Assembly: GCA_003541285.1 (NCBI GenBank)
Contig: DPMS01000148.1
Span: 1-12,046, forward strand
Source: Actinomycetota bacterium
GTDB taxonomy: Bacteria > Actinomycetota > Actinomycetes > Streptosporangiales > Streptosporangiaceae
Length of the DNA: 12,046 nucleotides
Direction: 5' to 3'
Below the pieces are notes generated by a model. It worked only from the letters and a program-made list of their open reading frames with translations, was not told the origin of the DNA and ran no database searches. Positions 1 through 6,579 of the stretch are shown here, one piece after another (position 1 is the first letter of the stretch; every line of letters begins with the position of its first letter). The position numbers and the translations under genes were made by a program.

Positions 1-846
1 AGGCTGCTGAAAAAGCCCCGGGACGCCCCCCCGGCCATATCCACCGGCAACCGCCTGTGGGTGATGGACCGCAACTTCCCCGGCGTCCCCCGCATCCAGC
101 GGATGCTCGGCACCGGCACCCATGTGCTGATCCGCGTGAAGAGCGACATACCGCTGCGGCCCGCTGGGGGCTCCGCACCCGACGGCTCCTACCTGGCGGA
201 GATCTCCGGCGGCGGCATCACCCTCACCGTCCAGGTGATCGAGTACTGGGTCACGATCGCCGGGACCGACGCCCCCGAACTGTTCTGCCTCATCACCGAC
301 CTGCACGACCACGACATCTACCCGGCTCCGGTCCTGGCCACGGCCTGCCACTGGCGGTGGATCGGGTCAGAAACCTGCCTGAAGCAAGCCAAGTCCGCGA
401 TCAGCAGCGCCGGGCCGTCCACCGGCACGATGCTCCGCCCGGCATCCCCGGCCCTGATCGCCCAGGAGCACCCCGCCTGGATCACCGCAACCGAACTGGC
501 CCGCGCGGCCGCCCGGGCCACCGCGGCCACCGCCAGCCCAGCACGCAAGGGCAAGCGCGCCGGCCAGCCAGTGCACCCCCGGGAGACATCGTTCACCGCC
601 GCCCGCCGCGCGCTCATCACCACCACCCGCTCCGGCACAGCCACCACCAGCCTGCCCACCTCCGCGATCAGGGTCGGCCGCGACAAGATCCACACCGGCC
701 TGGCCCCCTGCCGCACCGACATCCACCGCGGCCGGCACCGCGACCGGAAAACCAAGACCCGGGCGGCCTTCCCGCCTGGCGGGCCGCGCATCCCCACCTT
801 CACAGCCGAACCCGAGATCAGCATCTGCGGCCAGCACGCAGCGTGA
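1..846 (+). mobile_element. IS4-type DDE transposase, C-terminal part (5' end beyond the window)
   Basis: The frame is open from base 1 to the TGA at 844-846, so the true start lies outside the window; a GTG or ATG near 61-66 is only an internal codon. The text LWVMDRNFPG (around 55-84) carries what should be the second catalytic Asp of a DDE transposase (codon 67-69). The text WRWIGSETCLKQAK (around 352-393) matches the YREK-type region of IS4 transposases and contains the catalytic Glu (codon 370-372). Between them is the beta-rich insertion typical of these enzymes, with ITDLHDHDIYPAPVLA just before the Glu motif. The Arg/Lys/Ala-rich C-terminus resembles that of actinobacterial IS4 members. 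The visible part has no frameshift, so the element may be intact. The IS ends cannot be set because the left end is outside the window. Family assignment rests on recalled motifs; DDE transposase is near certain. Confidence 0.85.
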
Positions 847-1332
847 CCGCATCCCCTGACCGCCGCACCCGCCGGTCCGCAGACCCGGCCGCACACCCCG
901 AGCGACATCCGGGTATCCCGCCGCGCCCGCCCCGCCGCAGTCACTCACCGTAGAGCATCCGCATGACTGCCCCACCAGGCAGCGACGCCCAGGAACCAGC
1001 CGACAACGCCGAACTACATGGCATTGGGTGTGGCCGTCACTGCTGCATCCTCGTCGGGGACGCTTGGCACGCCCGTCATTTGCCGGGGTAACGGGAACCT
1101 CCACAGGCTCGAAGCCCAGTGCGTCCAACGGGGAAGTTGATGGCTGGATCGTAACTCACTGACCACCACGCTTGATAGGGCCGAGATGCAGGCATCACCA
1201 TAGGAGCGATATGCCTCGCTTCCGCCCTGAGGACGCGCCTCAACCGCGGCGTTGGCCCGGATAGCCTGACATGCCCGCAGCGGCTTGAGATGAGTGTGGG
1301 GCGGGCCGGGGAAGCAACGTCAGTGCGTTCAC
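847..1332. other. 486-bp stretch without a convincing gene
   Basis: This region follows the transposase stop. It should contain the right end of that IS, but without the left end the terminal inverted repeat cannot be identified. The only candidate gene is the 42-codon ORF at 963-1091, listed separately. A - strand ORF (1076-1336) begins in an ATGA overlap with the next gene's stop but has no recognisable protein character. No tRNA, CRISPR or clear terminator was seen. Confidence 0.5.
963..1091 (+). CDS. Small Cys/His-rich ORF, 42 codons, unknown
   Basis: ATG at 963 to TAA at 1089-1091 gives a 42-residue product starting MTAPPGSDAQEPADNAE and containing HGIGCGRHCC and GDAWHARH. The N-terminal half is acidic and Ala/Pro-rich; the second half has three Cys and four His, which could hint at a metal-binding patch or at the start of a longer, truncated gene. 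There is no good Shine-Dalgarno sequence (only TAGAG about 12 bases upstream). It lies 117 bp after the transposase stop, where IS insertion or deletion could have cut a gene. I do not recognise it, and it could be chance. Confidence 0.25.
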   Translation: MTAPPGSDAQEPADNAELHGIGCGRHCCILVGDAWHARHLPG

Positions 1333-1919
1333 TCATGCCAGTTTAGTGGCATTCGACTCTTGCAGCGTTGAAAATACAGTCTGCCAGAAGAAGCCATTCT
1401 GGAAAGCTAGAGCCAATCCAGGCAATCCGACTTTCCCGCTCAGAGATGACGATTGAAGTGTACTGCTAACCCCAATGTATACAATAGGGGCTACGAGCAG
1501 CGCGAGGTTGATTTGAAGCCAATCCACGCCGACTTTATGGTACTGATTTTCGTAGTCCCACACAGCCTTGGCGGCAATCCCCAGGATCATCGCAATTCCA
1601 TAGATCGCATCAGCGAATGCGATATCGAAACGCCGCTGACGTGAAACACGAAATGTGACATCAGGCACCGTCGGCTTGACATGCAGAGTCCCGACAGCCT
1701 CATTGTGTTGCACTGCCGTGATCTCATCCGAACGATCGTCATGGGCGATCTCAGCAGCCTCCGCCAAAGTCGCTTCTGCGGAGACATGTGGCGTGCCCGC
1801 CACCTGATCTTCATCCTCTGTACTGTAAGGCGTCTTCGCCGGAGGAAGCGAGCAGCTGCTGCGGGCAGGCCTCCGCTGGCCACCAGAGCCAGGAGCCCGG
1901 CAAGAATTTCCGTTTCCAC
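1333..1919 (-). pseudogene. Frameshifted small membrane protein of unknown family
   Basis: Two overlapping - strand frames join into one plausible protein of about 195 residues. The N-terminal part starts at GTG 1919 behind a good Shine-Dalgarno (AGAGGAA, 1926-1932) and reads VETEILAGLLALVASGG, a hydrophobic segment followed by an Arg-rich stop (FLRRRR). Around 1810-1850 the protein-like text moves to the other frame (a -1 shift) and continues with an acidic linker (TEDEDQVAG), then two likely membrane spans (FADAIYGIAMILGIAAKAVW and INLALLVAPIVYIGVSS) and a hydrophobic tail, ending at TGA 1333-1335. The C-terminal half uses many A/T-ending codons (for example AAT, ATT, TTG, GTA), unlike the cluster to the right, which suggests acquisition from a lower-GC source. 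The family is not recognised. The shift could be real decay, a sequencing error or programmed; decay is most likely given the neighbouring fragments. Confidence 0.5.
1335..1352. repeat. 6-bp inverted repeat at the 3' end of the membrane-protein gene
   Basis: ATGCCA (1335-1340) and TGGCAT (1347-1352) form a perfect dyad around a six-base loop, next to the TGA at 1333-1335. No T-run follows on either strand, so it is not a standard terminator. It may be chance. Confidence 0.25.
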
Positions 1920-1925
1920 GATGGG

Positions 1926-1932
1926 TTCCTCT
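1926..1932 (-). promoter_or_regulatory. Ribosome binding site setting the GTG 1919 start
   Basis: On the - strand AGAGGAA lies six bases before GTG 1919. It favours this GTG over the in-frame GTG 1964 and TTG 1973 upstream, and supports the N-terminal frame of the broken membrane-protein gene as once translated. Confidence 0.45.
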
Positions 1933-2067
1933 GGAGAGCACGGTGCTTCGCGACGATAGACCACAATGCCCAAGAGCCATGGCGCCGGGTGGTCGCCGAG
2001 CCAGCACTATCTTGACGTCCCCCAAGCCGATCTGGTTTACAGCTAACTGGTGAGTCCCCGCTTGCAT

Positions 2068-2439
2068 ATCAAGTTGTCACTCCCACTTACGTAGCCTCGA
2101 GAAAGGATGCGCTGATCTGGCCGCCCGGACCTCCTTGATCTTGCCCGCACGCTCATCTCGGCAGATCCGGTTGACTTCGGGGCGCATCCCGGCCCGGCCT
2201 TGGCGGCTTGCCCGGCAGTCGCCGCGGAGCCGCGGAACGACGGCTGCCAGCGGGTGTTCTGCTTCACCGCCGCGCTCGGTCAAGGATGGCCTGCTCGGCT
2301 TGGCGCGGTCGAAGGTTCCTGTCAGGGCGGACGGCTGTCAGTGGGGCGCACATTTGCTGACGGTGCCGGGTGTCCCATCCGGCCAGAAGCAGGCCGCTGG
2401 GTGCGCCGCTCTGGCGGGCGGTGGCTGGGCTGTGCCGTG
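2068..2439. other. 372-bp stretch without a recognisable gene
   Basis: Open frames exist on both strands but none reads like a known protein. The - strand frame from 2283 to 2077 has a somewhat protein-like stretch (MRPEVNRICRDERAGKIKEV) with no recognised domain and no Shine-Dalgarno. Given the gene fragments on either side, this is probably further decayed mobile-element DNA. Confidence 0.4.
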
Positions 2440-2561
2440 TCAGGCGGCTCTGGCCTTGGTGACCTTGACCGAGACACCTGGCCCGGGCGCGACCTCGATC
2501 CGCATTTGAGTCCGAGCTTGCGGGACAACTCCAGCATGGTCTCGATGGAGGGATTGTGGTC
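2440..2561 (-). pseudogene. C-terminal remnant of an XRE/HigA-like antitoxin, frameshifted
   Basis: Read on the - strand, 2561 to about 2506 gives DHNPSIETMLELSRKLGL, the last helices of a Cro/C1-type helix-turn-helix (compare the usual NPSxxTLxxLAxALG text). The frame then breaks in an A-run (2505-2508), and one frame over the text continues MRIEVAPGPGVSVKVTKARA to a TGA at 2440-2442, the sort of short beta tail seen in HigA-type regulators. Restoring one A would give a continuous product. The N-terminal HTH helices are missing: upstream DNA turns directly into the relaxase fragment. It is therefore a double-damaged relic. The XRE assignment is from pattern, not from a search. Confidence 0.55.
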
Positions 2562-2566
2562 GGCGG

Positions 2567-2953
2567 CTAGGTGGTGCGGGCGATCAGCAGCGTGTCCTTG
2601 CCGGACAGGTGGTCGGCGAGCCAGGCGCGGGCCGCCAGTTCCATGACCTGCTCGCTGTCGGCGCCGCGGAGCCGGCCCTGTTCCTGGTAGACCGCCAGCA
2701 CCGACGTGTCCCCCGAACGCAGCCGCAGGCTGGCGTCGCGTTCCCACTCGTGAGCGAACCTGACCGGTTCGGCGAGCTGGGCGTATCCCATCTGCCGGGT
2801 GAGCATCATCATCGCGCCGCCGCCCTCGACCGCGGCGAGCTGCTCATGGTCGCCGGTGATCAGCACGCGGCAGCCGCGTCCGGCGGCCACACGCATGGTG
2901 CACGAGTCACCATGAGCCGTACCCTCATTCGGGCTGTATCGGCAGGAACGCAC
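2567..2953 (-). pseudogene. Fragment of a MobF/TrwC-type relaxase (helicase domain)
   Basis: The - strand text CRVLITGDHEQLAAVEGGGA (roughly 2790-2850) is the motif III region (GDxxQL) of the RecD-like superfamily I helicase domain that follows the relaxase domain in TrwC/TraA/TraI proteins. It continues with MGYAQLAEPVRFAHEWERDAS, then YQEQGRLRG and WLADHLSGKDTLLIART, all typical of actinobacterial members. Full-length proteins usually exceed 1,000 residues; only about 120 remain. The relaxase domain, Walker A and everything after motif IV are absent. The first ~18 residues look unrelated or decayed, so the left edge is approximate, and the stop at 2567-2569 arises at the fusion with the antitoxin relic. 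The 3-Tyr/His relaxase active site is missing, so the fragment cannot mobilise DNA. Confidence 0.8.
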
Positions 2954-2995
2954 CCGTGGTTCTGGACGCAGCCGAGGGTCGGGTCAACTTGTTGT

Positions 2996-4060
2996 TCAGA
3001 GTGCGTTCTCATCACCGAACAGAGACTTAGCTATTCCGGCGTGAACACCTAGGCGCTGGTCAACGACCTGGGTCACGGAGAAGTCGACTGCCAGGCTGGT
3101 GAGAGAGTAAGCCTGGTCCGCACTGAGGCCCCACATTGCCTGGAGGAAGTCCAGGGTCCGGCGGGCGGCCGAGCCCATCGCAGCATCGAGGTTGTCCCCG
3201 AAGCCATGGACGTACCAGTGTGTGGGCGTTTCCAGCAGCGGCGCTGGAAAGTGGAGATCCTTGCGCACGCGGACGCGGAGCACAACGTCGAGAGATGCTT
3301 CAAGTGCTGTACCGCTCAACTCGGCATCGCCCTGGGCGAGATGAGGATCGCCCACCGAGAGCAGGGCACCGGGTACCCGGATGGGGTAGTACATCTTCGT
3401 GCCGGGGCCGGCTCTCCAGTTGTCGATATTGCCGCCATAGTCGCCGGGAGGAACGCTGCTATGCCTGCCGGGCTCGGCAGGCGCCACACCCATGGTGCCG
3501 AGGTGCGGGCGCAGTGGGACCTCGAACCGGCCAGCCACCGGCACGCGCTCGGTGGAGCCTGGAGGCACGATTGTGCCCGGCGCGGAGACCATCGGCGTCG
3601 TTGTCCAGTCGAATGCGAATTCAGCGCGTGCCGTCATCGCCGCTTGGTCGATGGCCCAGATGGTGACGCGTTCCTTGCCGAAGTCACGGTAGAGATAACC
3701 CCAGTTCGCCGCAAGGTTGGATCCGTGCCCGAAAAGCGGTCTCAAGGATTGGATCTCCACCTCCAGCATGTCACCGGGCCGTGCCTCCTCAACCGCGATC
3801 GGCCCGGTGAGAATGTGAGGCCCGGGCCCACGGTCCCTGACCTCCTCGAACAATTGCCGGATCGGCTGATTCATCAGGAGGTCCGGCGCGTCGCCGGCAT
3901 GGTGGGTGATCGCCTCAAGATGGACGGTGGCCCCGGACTCTACGGTAAGTGCAGGCTCAATCGTTCGATCAAAATATCCCCAATGGATGTTGCGGGGGAT
4001 GTTGCTGAGCTGGTGCAAAGCCTCTCCTGAATGCTCGTTGCCACCGACGTGAGGGGTCAT
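2996..4060 (-). CDS. Acetamidase/formamidase family amidase
   Basis: This 354-residue product belongs to the FmdA/AmdA family, cytosolic metal-dependent enzymes that hydrolyse short amides to the acid and ammonia. Family hallmarks in order: HWGYFDRTIEPALTVESG (26-43), GPIAVEEARPGDMLEVEI (86-103), GTMGVAPAEPGRHSSVPPGD (188-207) running into YGGNID, GALLSVGDPHLAQGDAELSG (231-250), and VTQVVDQRLGVHAGIAKSLF near the end. Full length and no frame damage. In the last core motif QGDAE stands where QGDGE is usual. It is the last gene of the operon, 33 bp after the hydantoinase-like gene. The ATG at 4060 has no visible Shine-Dalgarno, so translation is likely helped by reading of the upstream gene. 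In context it probably removes an amide group from the ring-opened product. The natural substrate is unknown, since this family is often promiscuous or misnamed. Confidence 0.93.
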   Translation of the reverse strand: MTPHVGGNEHSGEALHQLSNIPRNIHWGYFDRTIEPALTVESGATVHLEAITHHAGDAPDLLMNQPIRQLFEEVRDRGPGPHILTGPIAVEEARPGDMLEVEIQSLRPLFGHGSNLAANWGYLYRDFGKERVTIWAIDQAAMTARAEFAFDWTTTPMVSAPGTIVPPGSTERVPVAGRFEVPLRPHLGTMGVAPAEPGRHSSVPPGDYGGNIDNWRAGPGTKMYYPIRVPGALLSVGDPHLAQGDAELSGTALEASLDVVLRVRVRKDLHFPAPLLETPTHWYVHGFGDNLDAAMGSAARRTLDFLQAMWGLSADQAYSLTSLAVDFSVTQVVDQRLGVHAGIAKSLFGDENAL

Positions 4061-4093
4061 CCGAAAGCGCGGCGTGCTGAAAACGCGGTTCGT

Positions 4094-5524
4094 TCACTGC
4101 CCAATAGTGGTCCGCCGTGGTGAGTCGGCGGACTGGCGCACCAGGAAATGACCCCTGCCAGAGCGGCCGAGCAGCCTGCCCCGGTCGACGACGATCTCCC
4201 CACGGGCGATCGTGCTAACTGGCCAGCCAACCGCCCGGTAGCCGGCATATGGTTCGACATCAGAACGTGAGTGCATACTGTCCGCGCTGATGACGACTTC
4301 GGCCTCGGGGTCAAGGAGAACGAGGTCCGCATCGCTGCCGATAGCGATGGTGCCCTTCCGTGGCCAGAGCCCGAAGACCTTGGCCGGATTGCTCGCCGTA
4401 ACCGCCACGAAGCGTTCGATAGGGATGCGCCCAAGCCGCACGCCTTCGTTGTAGAGCATGCCAATGCTCGTCTCGACGTTGGCGAAGCCTCCCGGCACTC
4501 CCGCGAACGTCAGCTCCGGGTCGAGTTTTTCCACCGCCATCCAGCTGGTGTGGTCTGTGGCGTAAGTCTGGATAAGCCCGCTGCGCAGCCCGTCCCACAA
4601 GGCGCCCTGGTCCTCGGTGTCCCGCAGTGGCGGCCAGCAGGCCGCGAAGCGCCCTCGCTCCTCGTCGGCGCTGTAGATCCCGTCATCGAGGAAGAGGTAT
4701 GCCGGGCGGGTCTCCGCATAGACCTCCGCGCCGGCCGCGCGAGCCTCCGCGATCGCCTGCAGCGCGGCGCGGCTCGACACGTGGACGATGTAGAGGGGAA
4801 CGCCGAGCGTGGTTGCGTAGGCGGCGACCTTCTTGACGGCGATCGCCTCCGCCAGGGGCGGCCGGCTGTGCGGGAGGAACGCGATGCCGGTCTTCCCCTG
4901 AGCGATGAGTTCCCGCGTGAGATCGTGCACCAGCGCCCCATCCTCAGCATGGAGATTCACGACCACACCAGTGCTACGAGCCGCGCGAAGGACCCGCAAG
5001 ATAGCCGCGTCACTCAGCATGAAGTCGTCGACAGCCGTAAAGATCTTCACGCTCGGGCACCCTGCCTCGGCGGCAGCCCGCATGTCGTCTGTGAAGCTGG
5101 GTGGGCTGGGGTCGGTGACGATCACATGCAGGCCGAAGTCGACCATCGCGCCCGGCTCGGCGGCCCGGCGATCCCGTTCGATGGCGGCGGTGAGCGCCTC
5201 ACCCGGCTGCTGGATGCAGTAGTTGATCACCGTGGTGATGCCACCGAAGGCGGCGGCAAGGGTCCCGCTCTCATAGTCATCGGCGGTCCCGTGGTCACCG
5301 ACCTGATTGCCGAAGTGCGTATGAGCGTCGATGGCCCCCGGCAAGACGAGACAGCCTGATGCGCTGACAACCTGATGTGCGGATGAGGCGTCAATGTGCT
5401 CGGCAATGACCACGATCCGCCCGTCACGGACCCCGATGTCCGCAGTACGGACACCCTCGATGGTCGCTACGTCCCCACCGCTGACGACCAGGTCAAAGGA
5501 CCGGGAGTTCAGATTATTGGTCAT
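4094..5524 (-). CDS. Hydantoinase/dihydropyrimidinase-like cyclic amidohydrolase
   Basis: The 476-residue product has the full binuclear metal site of the D-hydantoinase/dihydropyrimidinase/allantoinase group: DAHTH (H68, H70), the carboxylated lysine in SVKIF (K160), NLHAEDG (H192), YIVHVSS (H248) and YATDH (D324). Their spacing follows that of characterised D-hydantoinases (roughly H59, H61, K150, H183, H239, D315) with a constant offset. A conserved C-terminal beta section (GTIAIGSDADLVLLDP, 391-406) is also present. The residue five after the lysine, a substrate-stabilising Tyr in true D-hydantoinases, is Val165 here, and the loop after D324 differs, so the ring substrate may not be hydantoin or dihydropyrimidine. 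The ATG at 5524 follows a Shine-Dalgarno (GGAGG, 5539-5543) that overlaps the end of the permease gene. No partner carbamoylase is encoded nearby. Allantoinase and dihydroorotase are less likely from the overall pattern. Confidence 0.92.
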   Translation of the reverse strand: MTNNLNSRSFDLVVSGGDVATIEGVRTADIGVRDGRIVVIAEHIDASSAHQVVSASGCLVLPGAIDAHTHFGNQVGDHGTADDYESGTLAAAFGGITTVINYCIQQPGEALTAAIERDRRAAEPGAMVDFGLHVIVTDPSPPSFTDDMRAAAEAGCPSVKIFTAVDDFMLSDAAILRVLRAARSTGVVVNLHAEDGALVHDLTRELIAQGKTGIAFLPHSRPPLAEAIAVKKVAAYATTLGVPLYIVHVSSRAALQAIAEARAAGAEVYAETRPAYLFLDDGIYSADEERGRFAACWPPLRDTEDQGALWDGLRSGLIQTYATDHTSWMAVEKLDPELTFAGVPGGFANVETSIGMLYNEGVRLGRIPIERFVAVTASNPAKVFGLWPRKGTIAIGSDADLVLLDPEAEVVISADSMHSRSDVEPYAGYRAVGWPVSTIARGEIVVDRGRLLGRSGRGHFLVRQSADSPRRTTIGQ

Positions 5525-5534
5525 GAGTGTAGCT

Positions 5535-5543
5535 TCACCCTCC
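5535..5543 (-). promoter_or_regulatory. Shine-Dalgarno of the hydantoinase-like gene containing the permease stop codon
   Basis: On the - strand GGAGGGTGA holds both a GGAGG ribosome binding site for the ATG at 5524 and the TGA (5537-5535) that ends the permease gene. This arrangement suggests translational coupling of transporter and enzyme. Confidence 0.6.
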
Positions 5544-6566
5544 GGTTTGCAGAGCCTGCCGTCCCCTCATCACCTGAGAGAACGCAACAGCTATGACGAG
5601 AGCGCCGCCATAGAAGACGGGCTGGATCCAGCTTGCGAGCCCGAGGAGCTGCAGGCCGGATATCCCTGTGCCGAGAAAATACACAGCGATGAAAGCGCCC
5701 CAGGGATTGAATCTGCCAGGCGTTATGGTCGTGGCACCGAGGAAAACGGCCGCGAATGCAGGCAAGAGGTATGTCGGGCCCGAAGACGGATCAGCTCCAT
5801 CAAGCGTGCCGGCGAAGATGATGCCGCACAAAGCGGAGATCAGCCCGGCAGCAAGAAAAGAGAACATCCGGACCCTGCTCACCCTGATCCCGCTCAGGCG
5901 CGCCACGGCCCGGTTGCGGCCAACGAAGAGAAGCCTTCGGCCAGCGGGCGTGAAGGCAAGGAAGTACCAGATGAGGACGCACACCACGATGCCGTACCAG
6001 AATTCCAAGGGAATACCCAGGAAGTGATCGGCCGAGACGAGGCTGAGGAGCTGCTGGGAGACGCCGGTGACGACCGCCGAGCCGCTGATCAAAGCGTCAA
6101 CTCCCGATATGAGAGTGCCGATGCCTAGCGTGACGATAAGTGAATCGATTCCGAAGATGATGGTGAGTGCACCATTCAGGAACCCCACCAGGAGGCCCGT
6201 CACAACGGCGATACCGGCTGCGGCAGGCCATGGCCAGTGATGCTGAACGTTGAGGATTGTCAGGACCATCGCGCTGAGGGCCATGTTGCTGGCGACCGAA
6301 AGATCATAGTCACCAGCGAGCAGCGGGATGAGAAGCGCGAGCGAAAGCAGCAGCACGATCACCTGCGAGCCGAGAATGGCGGCTATGTTCCCCAGGTGCG
6401 GGAAGGTGGTGGGCATCGCGATGGAGAAACCGACCAGGAGAAGTGCCCAGATGATAGGCAATGCGAACCTCTCCAGACGCGCCACCCAGCCTCGAGCGGC
6501 GCCGGCTGGCGAGCGGGGGGCGGCTGATGGGTCGCGGAGCAAGGATCGGATGCGGTCGGTCAGCAA
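5535..6566 (-). CDS. ABC transporter permease, RbsC/CUT2 type
   Basis: This 343-residue inner-membrane protein is a BPD_transp_2 family permease, which acts as the channel of CUT2-type importers and normally works as a homodimer. About ten hydrophobic segments are visible (approximately 36-54, 67-84, 91-109, 113-135, 141-161, 186-206, 234-254, 265-285, 290-309, 313-331). Family motifs: AGDYDLSVASNMALSAM (84-100; usual form GGIDLSVG), the cytoplasmic FVGRNRAVARLSGIRVSRVR (214-233), and LPAFAAVFLGATTITPGRFN (268-287). The N-terminal ~30 residues are a charged cytoplasmic tail. The proposed start is TTG at 6566, 13 bp after the ATPase stop, with only a weak AGG upstream; a later start such as GTG at residue 28 is possible. 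Substrate cannot be read from this family; the neighbouring amidohydrolases argue against a sugar. Confidence 0.92.
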   Translation of the reverse strand: MLTDRIRSLLRDPSAAPRSPAGAARGWVARLERFALPIIWALLLVGFSIAMPTTFPHLGNIAAILGSQVIVLLLSLALLIPLLAGDYDLSVASNMALSAMVLTILNVQHHWPWPAAAGIAVVTGLLVGFLNGALTIIFGIDSLIVTLGIGTLISGVDALISGSAVVTGVSQQLLSLVSADHFLGIPLEFWYGIVVCVLIWYFLAFTPAGRRLLFVGRNRAVARLSGIRVSRVRMFSFLAAGLISALCGIIFAGTLDGADPSSGPTYLLPAFAAVFLGATTITPGRFNPWGAFIAVYFLGTGISGLQLLGLASWIQPVFYGGALVIAVAFSQVMRGRQALQTGG

Positions 6567-6579
6567 CGTGGCACCTGCC

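Noticed and set aside
57..953. Long + strand frame overlapping the transposase, very rich in Arg, Pro and His
   Set aside because: It is the out-of-frame shadow of the transposase gene; the composition is typical of a shifted reading of GC-rich codons and no motif is present.
367..1128. Long - strand frame opposite the transposase
   Set aside because: Gly/Ala/Arg-rich antisense text without any domain, explained by GC-rich codons on the other strand.
1076..1336. - strand frame of 86 codons whose ATG overlaps the stop of the membrane-protein gene
   Set aside because: The ATGA overlap looks like coupling, but the text has no hydrophobic or domain pattern, irregular codon use and no family resemblance; kept only as a note.
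2043..2283. - strand frames between the membrane-protein gene and the antitoxin relic as possible recombinase or toxin remnants
   Set aside because: No catalytic motif or toxin signature could be recognised, so no function is claimed.
3206..4030. 274-codon + strand frame opposite the acetamidase
   Set aside because: Shadow of the acetamidase/formamidase gene, which has clear family motifs.
4271..5359. 362-codon + strand frame opposite the hydantoinase-like gene
   Set aside because: The opposite strand encodes all amidohydrolase metal motifs; this frame is its antisense shadow.
5394..6128. Glu/Asp/Arg-rich + strand frame opposite the permease
   Set aside because: Antisense of a membrane protein gene commonly gives such charged text; no domain seen.
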